Origin: Pseudomonadota bacterium
GTDB lineage: Bacteria; Myxococcota_A; Polyangia; Polyangiales; Polyangiaceae
DNA: 64,000 nucleotides
Reading direction: 5' to 3'
NCBI GenBank assembly: GCA_023428245.1
Contig: JAEYYX010000084.1
Location: 119,184-183,183 of the forward strand
The position numbers and the translations under genes were made by a program. Positions 10,201 through 17,643 of this stretch are shown here, piece by piece. The notes beneath the pieces were generated by a model, which was not told where the DNA came from, searched no databases, and worked only from the letters and a program-made list of their open reading frames with translations. Position 1 is the stretch's first letter. Each line of letters starts with the position of its first letter.

Positions 10201-11531
10201 CGAAAATAGGCCTGGAAGAGCAGGCTCGAGAACGATTCGCGCTCGAGTGCTCGTTCGACTTGCTCGGGCGCGAGCCGGGGGCCGAGCCCCGTCTCTCCTC
10301 GTGCGCGGGTTTCGGTCGCTTCGAGGAACCGGATGACCTGCTCAAACGCGGGCGTGAGAGGGTCGGTGGTCCGGAGCGCTGACAAGAGTTCAGGGATGTT
10401 TCCTTCGGCCTGTTCTCCTCGAGACAGGGCGAACCAGAGACGCAGGCCCAGGGCGATCTGAGAAGGGCCGAGGCGCGGTTCGATGGCGCTCTCGAAAGAA
10501 GCTCGTGCTTCGCGCGTTGCCGTTTGCAGGAGCGCGAGGTGAAAGACATCGCGATCGCGATCGGTCGCGTGGGATGCTGCCTGCTCAAGGGCTGCGAAAA
10601 ACCTTCCGGAGTCCCCCACGCGCTTTTCGAGCGAGGCGCGCAGAAGTCGAACCGCCCTGTCCTCAGGTAAGCGCTCTTCGAGCTGCCCGAGGACCTCACG
10701 TGCCTCGGCCACAGACCCATCTTTCTCGAGCCAGAAAGCACGGCGCAAGAGAGGAACCGTAGCTTCATTGCCTTCACAAAGAGCTGACTCTTCGAGGGCC
10801 GCCCAGGCAGCGGTTGAATAGTCCCTTTCGCTGCCCGCGAGCTCTTCGATACGACGGAAAAGTCCACGATGAGGGAATTCATCGCGGGCTTGGAGTAGGG
10901 CAGCGCGCGCGGCCTCGAAGTCACCGAGCTTTTGGTGGATAGTCGCGGCGCGCTCCAGCAAGGCTCCTCGGAGCTCCGGTGAATGAGTCGCGCCTACTCG
11001 GCCGAGGATCGCTCGAGCCCAAGCTTCCCCGGAGAGGGCGAGCCCGGCTGTGATTTCAGCCAAGAGCCAGGCTGCTGCGCTCTCTGGACCGCTTTCGAGC
11101 ATGGGCTCGAGGATCGAACGGATTTGTTCGGCTTCGGTCCGAGGCGTCTCGGTGCGCACGAGGAGCGCCGCTAGAAATTCGAAGGTGGCGCGCAGGGAGA
11201 GTTCGGGATCGTGCTGGCTTCGCGCGAGTTCACCGAGCAACTTCGGCAAGAGCGAGCTTGAGCCCTTGAGGTGCGCGATGGTGATGAGGCTCTCGAGGGG
11301 CTCGACCAGATCGGGCCGGAGCTCGTGGGCTTCGAGAGCGGAGCGAGCGGCAGCGCTCAGGTCTCCCGCCACGAGACAAATTCTCCCGAGCTCGTGGTGG
11401 AGGAATGAGAGGAGGGTCGCGTCGTTGGTCGCCTCGATCTCAGTCCGGAGCGCGCGCGCACCGTGGGCGGGGAACCGTGCCTTGTGGGCCGAGGCGCCGG
11501 GGGGGACGAGAAACGAGGGCGAGTCCGACAT
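7287..11531 (-). CDS. Giant TPR-repeat protein (1414 aa), upstream partner of a pair
   Basis: 1414 residues, starting MSDSPSFLVPPGASAHKAR with no signal peptide or membrane helix. Dense alpha-helical repeats fill residues about 25-1150, such as GDLSAAARSALEAHELRPDL and LGDFEAARAALLQARDEFPH. They are degenerate TPR/SEL-like units rich in Leu, Ala, Glu and Arg. The C-terminal 230 residues leave the repeat pattern: an FVVGSAIPWPLSERRLARL stretch and a terminal HLLPESESERLELLASGVRF segment, which align by eye with the end of the downstream giant protein. It is the first of the two coupled genes and lies 117 bp behind a membrane-anchored parvulin on the same strand. No strong Shine-Dalgarno is visible. 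Role unknown; a cytoplasmic scaffold is the simplest reading. Confidence 0.7.
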   Translation of the reverse strand: MSDSPSFLVPPGASAHKARFPAHGARALRTEIEATNDATLLSFLHHELGRICLVAGDLSAAARSALEAHELRPDLVEPLESLITIAHLKGSSSLLPKLLGELARSQHDPELSLRATFEFLAALLVRTETPRTEAEQIRSILEPMLESGPESAAAWLLAEITAGLALSGEAWARAILGRVGATHSPELRGALLERAATIHQKLGDFEAARAALLQARDEFPHRGLFRRIEELAGSERDYSTAAWAALEESALCEGNEATVPLLRRAFWLEKDGSVAEAREVLGQLEERLPEDRAVRLLRASLEKRVGDSGRFFAALEQAASHATDRDRDVFHLALLQTATREARASFESAIEPRLGPSQIALGLRLWFALSRGEQAEGNIPELLSALRTTDPLTPAFEQVIRFLEATETRARGETGLGPRLAPEQVERALERESFSSLLFQAYFREGQRPGLAESKALDFLAPDLRAVVALARQDQLLSNPETREEGFLELRTRFTHDPSDLVSAIALARGLDEKPADVAFILLRAAEGSADPELRAALYLWAGLELSGTKNDRASRLFLLAEEASPGALGDAAPYFGTHELGDPSHGSFAVLRARKDAQSWLKGEGSDTASSGNSEEARALEVLRELAEGEIEADGEPIGLKGEDQAIVTWGNAFDGALSENPLTHGFVEPSPGPVTAILEAVWDIRNGREKPEQTREALRELIGNSPADPWFSAESALAQGDVLGGLSILDQTLAPVAPSGDDRASDEQNQERLTLDLLRAHELLAEAALRSDKELGEAALAVLLSIQKHLGQDETFLLALLAAAERLEKTDIELSALEKLAVLRDDAMEAAELWERVGLLRLSLDVKNLETEQAFERALELDPDRDTSFRNALLLARARQGVEAELRAIELRSRGSLSAERRARLLWERARVARRAARAALELETLETLKGESAYRLPVLGRLSQIHLKDGRRREAAECLTSLVMDPSLPPESMATLLGECLALWEELAQPGRALELLESVRVELRPPWYKEELARKSALAGRHELAFAVFSELNDECDDIPRRLHYARLMLTLARDHLNDPRREMEASRRVLRDSPLDRDAVDSVRRLNFSREEKRTLVAPSLDKTKRELFERPLDGELAGRYVELAEAGGEPGELPRARGIGRLLGRDDSPADASTERPGGALSADDLERLYGSDVSEEEVRFLSLVGRSVAPLTQPDLASLDLSYLLAAHSEQESHVFEEIRPFARALGLSELRVIVGGRDPSAWFLIQTDPPVFVVGSAIPWPLSERRLARLAAELVSASAHTLSLLSLPDRDAEAWLGAALAPSDDRDKAERRALLRERTSGGDWTQVEVLGETLTTQGITPTLLLKKAKARALRGSIVAVGHAGALAHVQHLLPESESERLELLASGVRFALGGDLEILRKRAGWS

Positions 11532-11618
11532 TCTGACAAGGCCAGCCTGGGCGCCGAAACCTCCTCTCCGACTTTACGCGGACAATGCGCGTGGGCGCCA
11601 GACGTTCAGTCCCAAATC

Positions 11619-11635
11619 AGCGCCATCGAGGCGCT
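11619..11635 (-). terminator. Hairpin after the parvulin gene
   Basis: A perfect 6-bp stem (AGCGCC at 11619-11624, GGCGCT at 11630-11635) with a 5-base loop lies just past the parvulin stop and before the giant TPR start. The T-run on the minus strand is weak, so it may only attenuate read-through. Confidence 0.3.
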
Positions 11636-11648
11636 CTGAGGACTGTTC

Positions 11649-12233
11649 TTAGCGAATGCGTCGAACGATCCAGAAGCCGCGGGGGGTCTCGATCGGCTGG
11701 GGGGAGATGCCGGCTACGGGGAGTGAGAACACCTCGTGTTCGACGCGCCGCTCGAGAACTCCGCGTTTGACCCAACCGATGTCTTCGTTGGAGCCCGGAT
11801 CTGCTTGAGCGATGGCTCGTCGGAAGCCCTCTTGCGCCGCTTGGGTCGCTCGCTCTGCCAGAGCGAGCGCTTCCTCGCGCGACCTTTCACCCGGGCCCGC
11901 GCCCTGCGCTCCGCGATAGCGGAAGAGTGCGACTCCAATGCGCACTTTCTGGGGAGCAGTTGCGGGAAGGGGAGGCACCAGGCTCCCGTCCGGCATCCTG
12001 CCGAAATCGACGAAGCCCGGTTCGGGAGTGCTCGCCGCGGGAGGAGCCTCCGGCGCAGGTTCGGTCACCTCTTCGACCTTCGGGGGCTCGGTGGGCGCTG
12101 AATTCTCCTCGACCTTGACCGTATTATCCTGGGCGAGGACCACCTCGGTCTGCCTCTCGGACTCGTGCCTGAGGATCAATGTGAGTCCCACCAGCGAGAT
12201 TCCGAGCAGGATGTATGGGGTTTGGGCTGACAT
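11649..12233 (-). CDS. Membrane-anchored PpiC-type (parvulin) peptidyl-prolyl isomerase
   Basis: 194 residues. An N-terminal hydrophobic segment (PYILLGISLVGLTLIL, residues 6-21) should anchor the protein in the inner membrane. A Pro/Glu-rich linker (about 40-85) follows, then a parvulin-like domain: VRIGVALFRYRGAQ, SREEALALAERATQAAQ, an IGWVKRGVLERRVEHEVFSL turn and the end ETPRGFWIVRRIR. The family interconverts proline cis/trans bonds and helps secreted or outer-membrane proteins fold. The usual H-I-L-x-x strand is replaced by VALFRY, so the first catalytic His is missing and activity is uncertain; it may be a chaperone only. It is divergent from the zinc-ribbon/TPR gene and could be the first gene of the giant TPR operon. 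Confidence 0.72.
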   Translation of the reverse strand: MSAQTPYILLGISLVGLTLILRHESERQTEVVLAQDNTVKVEENSAPTEPPKVEEVTEPAPEAPPAASTPEPGFVDFGRMPDGSLVPPLPATAPQKVRIGVALFRYRGAQGAGPGERSREEALALAERATQAAQEGFRRAIAQADPGSNEDIGWVKRGVLERRVEHEVFSLPVAGISPQPIETPRGFWIVRRIR

Positions 12234-12359
12234 GATGGGCTCGGGTCCGTACCATGACCCTTGGTTCCGGCAAAACAGAGCCCCACGGAAAATTGTCCTC
12301 GAGCACGGTGGCGGGAGGCTTCTCCCTAGTTCCTTCGAGCTCGCGCCTTACAGAATTTT

Positions 12360-15300
12360 ATGATCGACGTCGCGTGTCCGTCCTGCAAAGCCACTTACCA
12401 GCTCGATGAGCGCCGCGTCCCTGCGCAAGGGATGCAGATGCGCTGTCCGAAGTGTGGCGCGTCGTTCCGTGTCGATCACCCGCAGAGCAAAGGAGCACCG
12501 AAGGAGCCCGTGCTCGGAGCAGCCCTCGGCCTCGCGCGTCCCCCTGTGCCCGCGCGTCCCTCTGTGGCCGAGCGTCCCGCTCCACCCGTCCGAGAGCGGC
12601 CCGCGCCGCCGAGCGCCGAGGAGGAGCGATCGACCGTACTCGGGGTTGCGCCGGAGGCTGGTGGACCCCGTCGGGGCACGAAGCTCGAACTTGCCGAAAT
12701 CGACGATCCCCCTGAGACCGACGAAGAGCCGGGGCTCCTCGATTTTGGCTTCGGTGACGACGGTGCTGACCTCCCGGCTCCGGTGGGACGCTCAGCGCCG
12801 GCTGGGCCTGGTCTCGACCTCGGCCTGCCGGATCTCGTTGTCGACTTGCCCGAGCCCGCAGGGAACCTAGCGCGCGCGGCCGCCCGCGCGCCCGCGACCC
12901 GGCAGGTGCCCCGTGCGGCGCCGCGGATGGAAACTCTGGACCTTCCAGATTTGGCAGCGGACCTGCCCATGCCGAGCGCCGGTCTGCCTGACGTGCACGC
13001 AGGCTTGCCTGAAGTCGGCGCCTCGCTGCCCGAAGTTGGCGGCTCGCTTCCGGACTTGGCGGCGGGCGTACCCGACGTGGCGGCGTCGGCCCCCGACCTC
13101 GCAGGTGGACTGCCCGATCTCGGCGCGAGTCTCTCCCCGCCGAGAGCAGACAGTATTCGCCTGCCTTCCCTTTCTGATGGGCTGAGTGAGCCCTCGCCGA
13201 GTCCTCCCGAAGAGTCTTGGTCGCTGGAGAGCTGGGGCGCGGCAGCTCCGTCGTCTTCCGGTGACACGGGAGAGGCGAGCTTTCGGCCGACGGCAGATCC
13301 TTTCGGGACCGGTCCGACGACGCGTCCAGTGACGGATCCCGATGGGCTCGCTCCCGGCCGTGCGGCGCCACCCGCTTCCTTCGACGATGAGGAGTTCGAT
13401 GCGTTTCCGACGGAGGTCGAGGGAGCCAAGCCGAAACCAAAGGATACGAGCAGTTTGGGTGGAGGTGCCGGGTACGGTGAGGTGCAGCTCGATGGAGGTG
13501 CCGGAGAGTTAGGCCTTGGAGATAGCATCGGGCCTCCTCAGCCGGAAGGATTGCCCGGCGCGCCCGCCGCCGCGACGGCTGTTGTCACACGCCCGACCGG
13601 AGAGACGACTCCGATCAAGAAGACGAAGCCCAAGGGACAGGGGGTCTCGCGCCCCGTTCGTATCATTGGTTCTGTCGGCCTCTTGCTCGCGCTTTCGGGC
13701 GGAGCGCTTGCGGTCTTGCCGGACGTTGGGCCTTTTGGTGCGTTCATTATTCTCGATACGATCAAGAAAGACACCTACGAAGCCGAGCTCGCGTCCGACC
13801 GGGCTCAAGTCTGGACCAAGCTCTCCCGCGACACTTCAGCGGACTTCGATGACGCGCTCCGCTTCCTCCTTTCGCGGCGGGACAGCGCGCCGCGCTATCG
13901 ACCTCGCCTGGCCTTCACAGCTTACTTAGGCTCTTTGCGCCAGCTCAAGTTCGGAGCGGACGGCAGCGCCTCTGCGGAGGCGCGCGCGCTCCTCGATGTG
14001 CTCAAGGAGGCGAACCCGGCTGAGGTTCCCTACCTGACGCTCGCCCGTACGGCAGGGGCGGCTCTCGAGAAGAAAGGCCCAGAGGCGAGGGTCGCCGATC
14101 CTTCGCCGGGCAAGGACGAAGAACTCACGATCCTCTCAGCGGAGGTCTTACTCAGAGAAGGCGAGGCGGAGCAGGCGAAGGCCGCGTTCGGGGCGCTGGC
14201 TCAGAAGAACCGTAGCCCTCTTGCCGTCTTTGGTTTGGCCCGGGCGGCGACGCTCCTCGAGGACCGGGACGAAGCACTCAAGCTCACAACGGAAGTGTTG
14301 GGCGATAGCCCCGCTCACCTCGGAGCCAAGCTCCTCGCAATAAAGCTCGAGTTCAGCGCTCGCTCCGAAGATGAGGCGACCATGAACGAGCTTGTCGCCA
14401 TCAGCCAAGATGCCAAGGTCTCTCAGAAAGAGCGGGCGCAAGCGCTGATCTTGCTCGGCGATCTGCACCTGAGCCGTGCCCGCCTCAAGCAAGCGGAAGC
14501 TGCCTATAACGACGCGCTCAAGCTCAATGCCGGGAGCCCTGAAGCGCAAAGAGGCCTCGCGGATGCTCTCTTCGAAGCAGGTCGCTTCTCCGAGGCGCTG
14601 GCTCGCTACGAAGCCGCTTCTCATGCAGCTCCTTCGGACGTATCGACCAAGCTCGGCGTGGTGCGCGCCAAGCTGCGCCTCGAACAATACGAGGACGCCG
14701 CGAAGTTGCTCGCGACGCTCAGCCAGAGTCATCCTGAAAACACACGCGTCCTCTATTGGGAAGGACGCGCCAAGGAGGCGATCGGAGATCGGGAAGCGGC
14801 CGCGAAGGCTTATGAGCGAGCCGTGAAGTCGGACCAGGAGGGCGCGGAGCTCGTCGAGGCGATGATCGCGCTGACGCGCCTGCTCGGCCAAGCTGGCAAG
14901 CAGGATGCGGCCGAACAATCCATCTTGCGCGCGCTCGAGAGGTTCCCGAAGGAGCCTCGCGTCTACCGAGCACTTGGCGAGCTAGCGGAATCTCGGGGGC
15001 GTTACGATGAGGCGATTTTGCGCTTCGAAGAGGCCCAGAAGCTCGATCCGAACAACGTGGGCATCCGCTTTCAGAAGGGCGTTGCGCTTCGCAAGGCGAG
15101 ACGCTTCGAAGAAGCTGCTCGCGAGCTCGACGCCGTCGAGAGCATAGAAAAGGACTACCCGGGGCTCGCTCTCGAGCGGGGTAACCTGTTTGAGGCGGCG
15201 GGACGTTCGGCCGAGGCCCTCAAGGCCTACGAGAGTGCGCTCGCGCAGGCTCCGACCGATCCGGATCTGATGCTCAGGGTCGGATGTGGCAAGGCGATGG

Positions 15301-16052
15301 CCGGTTTCTCGAAGGACGCAATTGAGCTCCTGACCAAGGTCGCCGAAGAGCGCCCCACCTCGGCGGAGCTCAATTTCTGTTTGGGGCTCGCCTATTTCAA
15401 AGACGGCAAAGATCTGCCGATGGCCAAGCGGATCATCGAGCGCGCGATCGGGCTCGATGCGAGCCGCGCCCCCTACCACCTCTACGCGGGGTGGATCGCG
15501 CTCGAAATGCGCGACTTTTCGACGGCAGGGCGCTTTCTCGACAAGGCGATTGAGCTCGATCAGACCCTGGGCGACGCCTACTGGCAGCGGGGAGTGCTCC
15601 GGGTGCGTCAGGGCGCTGTCGACGATGCTGAGCGCGATTTGCGGCGGGCCCTCGAGCTTTCGCCTTCGCGCTTTGAAGCGCATGCATCTCTGGCCGAGGC
15701 CTATTTACAGATGGGGCGCGAGGACAAAGCGCTCGCGGCTTTCGCTCTCGCCGCTCAAGGAGGCCCTCTCGAGCCCTACGTGCAGTTCCGCTACGGCAAG
15801 CTGCTTGTCGACAACCATCGACCCGGCGAGGCTATCGCCCAGCTCGAGGCTGCTCTCAAGAACGCGCCTTCCGGGGCCGAGACTCCTTCTTGGGTCTGGG
15901 AAGCTCACAGAGAGCTCGGTATGGCCTTGGGTAGGAAGAAGGAGGCGATCGCTCACTACCAGGCCTTCCTTGAAAACGGCCCGAGCGACTCCCCTTACCG
16001 CGCGGAAGCTCTCAAGGAGATCAAGGCAATCCTCGCCATCCTTGGCCGCTAA
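12360..16052 (+). CDS. MJ0042 zinc-ribbon, transmembrane, TPR-repeat protein
   Basis: 1230 residues. Residues 1-38 are an MJ0042-type zinc ribbon with CPSC at 6-9 and CPKC at 29-32. A long Pro/Asp/Ala-rich low-complexity region follows and contains a tandem LPD-type repeat at 195-258. A single membrane segment lies near 437-455 (IIGSVGLLLALSGGALAVL). The rest, about 560-1230, is a TPR array (for example RYDEAILRFEEAQKLDPNNV, FSTAGRFLDKAIELDQTLGD). This puts the zinc ribbon in the cytoplasm and the TPR array in the periplasm. The layout recalls AgmX and other myxobacterial motility or envelope proteins with MJ0042 ribbons. A scaffold between cytoplasm and envelope is inferred. The ATG follows a divergent promoter region shared with the parvulin gene. 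Confidence 0.75.
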   Translation: MIDVACPSCKATYQLDERRVPAQGMQMRCPKCGASFRVDHPQSKGAPKEPVLGAALGLARPPVPARPSVAERPAPPVRERPAPPSAEEERSTVLGVAPEAGGPRRGTKLELAEIDDPPETDEEPGLLDFGFGDDGADLPAPVGRSAPAGPGLDLGLPDLVVDLPEPAGNLARAAARAPATRQVPRAAPRMETLDLPDLAADLPMPSAGLPDVHAGLPEVGASLPEVGGSLPDLAAGVPDVAASAPDLAGGLPDLGASLSPPRADSIRLPSLSDGLSEPSPSPPEESWSLESWGAAAPSSSGDTGEASFRPTADPFGTGPTTRPVTDPDGLAPGRAAPPASFDDEEFDAFPTEVEGAKPKPKDTSSLGGGAGYGEVQLDGGAGELGLGDSIGPPQPEGLPGAPAAATAVVTRPTGETTPIKKTKPKGQGVSRPVRIIGSVGLLLALSGGALAVLPDVGPFGAFIILDTIKKDTYEAELASDRAQVWTKLSRDTSADFDDALRFLLSRRDSAPRYRPRLAFTAYLGSLRQLKFGADGSASAEARALLDVLKEANPAEVPYLTLARTAGAALEKKGPEARVADPSPGKDEELTILSAEVLLREGEAEQAKAAFGALAQKNRSPLAVFGLARAATLLEDRDEALKLTTEVLGDSPAHLGAKLLAIKLEFSARSEDEATMNELVAISQDAKVSQKERAQALILLGDLHLSRARLKQAEAAYNDALKLNAGSPEAQRGLADALFEAGRFSEALARYEAASHAAPSDVSTKLGVVRAKLRLEQYEDAAKLLATLSQSHPENTRVLYWEGRAKEAIGDREAAAKAYERAVKSDQEGAELVEAMIALTRLLGQAGKQDAAEQSILRALERFPKEPRVYRALGELAESRGRYDEAILRFEEAQKLDPNNVGIRFQKGVALRKARRFEEAARELDAVESIEKDYPGLALERGNLFEAAGRSAEALKAYESALAQAPTDPDLMLRVGCGKAMAGFSKDAIELLTKVAEERPTSAELNFCLGLAYFKDGKDLPMAKRIIERAIGLDASRAPYHLYAGWIALEMRDFSTAGRFLDKAIELDQTLGDAYWQRGVLRVRQGAVDDAERDLRRALELSPSRFEAHASLAEAYLQMGREDKALAAFALAAQGGPLEPYVQFRYGKLLVDNHRPGEAIAQLEAALKNAPSGAETPSWVWEAHRELGMALGRKKEAIAHYQAFLENGPSDSPYRAEALKEIKAILAILGR
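12942..13136 (+). repeat. Coding tandem heptad repeat, LP[DE][LV]xx[GS] type
   Basis: Within the zinc-ribbon/TPR gene, residues about 195-258 repeat a seven-residue unit around LPDL, LPDV, LPEV and APDL, roughly nine times (AGLPDVH, AGLPEVG, ASLPEVG, GSLPDLA and so on). The DNA units are 21 bp and partly diverged, which fits expansion by slippage followed by selection for the protein pattern. Confidence 0.75.
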
Positions 16053-16184
16053 CCCGAAGGTCCCGAAAGCCCTCGCTTCGAGCGCTCGTCCGGCTGAAGG
16101 GAAGAGCATCTCGGACGGGGTTCGCTCGGGCTGCCTCCGGCTGCCTCCGGCTGAGGCATTTCCGAGTGAGGGACAAAAAGGAAA

Positions 16185-16207
16185 AGGAGGCGCGCTGTGC
16201 GCCTCCT
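16185..16207. terminator. Strong bidirectional hairpin terminator
   Basis: A perfect 9-bp stem (16185-16193 with 16199-16207, 5-base loop) is flanked by an A-run on the left, which reads as a T-rich tail on the minus strand. It therefore ends transcription of the lipoprotein/OmpA operon, and it may also stop read-through from the TPR gene on the plus strand. Confidence 0.7.
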
Positions 16208-16233
16208 CTTTCGGATATGGAGGGTGCAGACGC

Positions 16234-16626
16234 TCAGTCGGTCTGCAGTTCTCCCGTCTCGAAGTTGTAGCTGAAAGACGCCTTGCCTTCGCGCTGGTCC
16301 GGAGGATCGAGCTTGAGGCCGTCGAGGACCGTGAGCACGCACTTCTGGAGCGAGTCGGGGGCGGTCGTCTTTTCCTGGTCGACGGTTGCGTCCTTGATGG
16401 CGCCGGTTTTGGCCTCAACGAGGAAGTCGACAGCTACGACGCCTTTGGCCTTGCTGTTCTTCTCGAGGACCTCGTCGTAGCAGCTCTTGAGCTCGTCACG
16501 CTTGGTTTCGAGGAGTTTGGTTGTCTCTTCAGAGTATTCAGCCGGGGAGCGAGCGTAGAAGCTGCATCCGAGGGAGCCGAGCAGGGCGAAGAGCGGGATA
16601 AAAAGCGAAAGTTTCGTTGTCTGCAT
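16234..16626 (-). CDS. Lipoprotein with AgmX/PglI C-terminal-like (TonB-C-like) domain
   Basis: 130 residues. The N-terminus MQTTKLSLFIPLFALLGSLG ends in a cysteine at 21, so it looks like a lipoprotein signal. The mature part has the pattern of the AgmX/PglI C-terminal domain, a TonB-C-like fold: LKSCYDEVLEKNSKAKGVVA, then VDFLVEAKTGAIKDATV, a conserved QKCVLTVLDGLKL and a closing FSYNFE strand. The two cysteines inside the domain are typical. The family in myxobacteria occurs in gliding and envelope proteins. A good Shine-Dalgarno (AAAGGAAG) precedes the ATG. It is 15 bp downstream of the OmpA-like lipoprotein gene and they probably form one operon ending at the hairpin near 16195. Confidence 0.78.
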   Translation of the reverse strand: MQTTKLSLFIPLFALLGSLGCSFYARSPAEYSEETTKLLETKRDELKSCYDEVLEKNSKAKGVVAVDFLVEAKTGAIKDATVDQEKTTAPDSLQKCVLTVLDGLKLDPPDQREGKASFSYNFETGELQTD

Positions 16627-16641
16627 GATTCGCGTCTTCCT

Positions 16642-17265
16642 TTACTTCTTCGGCTTCGAGAGGGCGCCGCCTTCCGTGCTCTCCTCGATGACCTTTTCCT
16701 TACCCGAGTCGTCGATCGCCACCTTCTTCTTGGTGACGTCCTGGTCGATGATGTTGAACTCGACGCGGCGGTTCTTTTCCCGGCCTTCTTCCGTATCGTT
16801 TGAGGCGATCGGGCGCTCGATGCCGAAACCTTCGGAGATCAAGGCATCTTCGTCGATGCCGTGATCGATGAGGTACTGACGGACCGATTTCGCGCGGTCG
16901 GCGGAGAGGCGCTTGTTGAAGTCGGCGTCGCCGTCAGCGCTCGCGTGACCCTCGATGCGGATCTTCTTGATGTGAGGGTTCGCTTTGATCACGCTCACGA
17001 TCTCATCAAGCAGCGAGAACGACTCCGGCTTGATCGTCGCTTTTGCCAGGTCGAACTGGATCTTTTCGCGGATCTCGATCTTGTTGTCTCGCACCTCGAC
17101 GCGCGAAGGTTCCGCTTTCGGGGCGGGTGCCGTTCCAGCGACCGAAATCTGGCCGTTGAACGGGATCTGTCCGCCGCAGGCGGCGAGGGAAAGTGTGAAG
17201 GGTAAAGCCAAAAGGAGCGCTGTCGTCGCTCTCAGTCGCTTTTCCGAGTTCCGTCCTGACTTCAT
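16642..17265 (-). CDS. OmpA-family peptidoglycan-binding lipoprotein
   Basis: 207 residues from the ATG at 17265, chosen because it gives a proper lipoprotein signal (ATTALLLALPFTLSLAAC) and an AAGGAG upstream; the open frame starts 78 bp earlier. The C-terminal half is an OmpA/MotB domain: IQFDLAKATIKPESFSLLDE, IRIEGHASADGDADFNKRLS, then SADRAKSVRQYLIDHGI and the closing GREKNRRVEFNI. The Asp and Arg of such motifs bind diaminopimelate in peptidoglycan. It should tether the outer membrane to the wall, as Pal does, but it lacks the TolB/Pal gene neighbours. It ends with a charged tail (VIEESTEGGALSKPKK). The AgmX/PglI-like lipoprotein follows in the same operon. Confidence 0.85.
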   Translation of the reverse strand: MKSGRNSEKRLRATTALLLALPFTLSLAACGGQIPFNGQISVAGTAPAPKAEPSRVEVRDNKIEIREKIQFDLAKATIKPESFSLLDEIVSVIKANPHIKKIRIEGHASADGDADFNKRLSADRAKSVRQYLIDHGIDEDALISEGFGIERPIASNDTEEGREKNRRVEFNIIDQDVTKKKVAIDDSGKEKVIEESTEGGALSKPKK

Positions 17266-17643
17266 GACTGAGTGTTTCTCCTTCTCGAGTTCTGGAGCTG
17301 CGCGAACCCAACCCGGGTTCATCAGCCCGCCAGACTTTTTCACTTACGACGCGTCCTCGTCAACGGTTCCCTGCTCGAATCCATTCAATATTCCGTCGAA
17401 TTTGGAGGAGGCCTAAGCAGAACGAAATGGTGGCAGTCTGTTTTTGACGACAAGAGAGCTATTTGGAACCACCACCAATTCAGTGGTAGTGGATTGCGAG
17501 AGGGTAATACTCTGAGCGGTTATGGAGGAGGAGAGACGCCGTCTTCCCTTTGTGGGCGCCAGGGGAAGTCTCTCGACGCGCGTCTCGAGCGGTCGCGCGT
17601 CTCGATGGAGGAAGGTCTTCGGCTTCCTCCGGGAGCCCCCGCG
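17266..17643. other. 378-bp intergenic region between rpoD and the OmpA operon, with hairpins and repeats
   Basis: No gene is seen. It holds the OmpA operon promoter side and the rpoD 3' side. Visible structure: an inverted repeat CCACCACCA / TGGTAGTGG (17469-17477, 17484-17492), a longer hairpin with a 6-base bulge (17531-17574), and a perfect 12-bp direct repeat CGCGCGTCTCGA at 17577-17588 and 17594-17605. None has a clear T-tract on the minus strand. One hairpin may end rpoD transcription, but the structures have no assigned role. Confidence 0.5.

Noticed and set aside
12358..13528. Minus-strand frames of 350-360 residues opposite the zinc-ribbon/TPR gene
   Set aside because: Low-complexity Arg/Pro/Ser-rich mirror of a Pro/Asp-rich coding region; the plus strand has the MJ0042 ribbon and TPR motifs.
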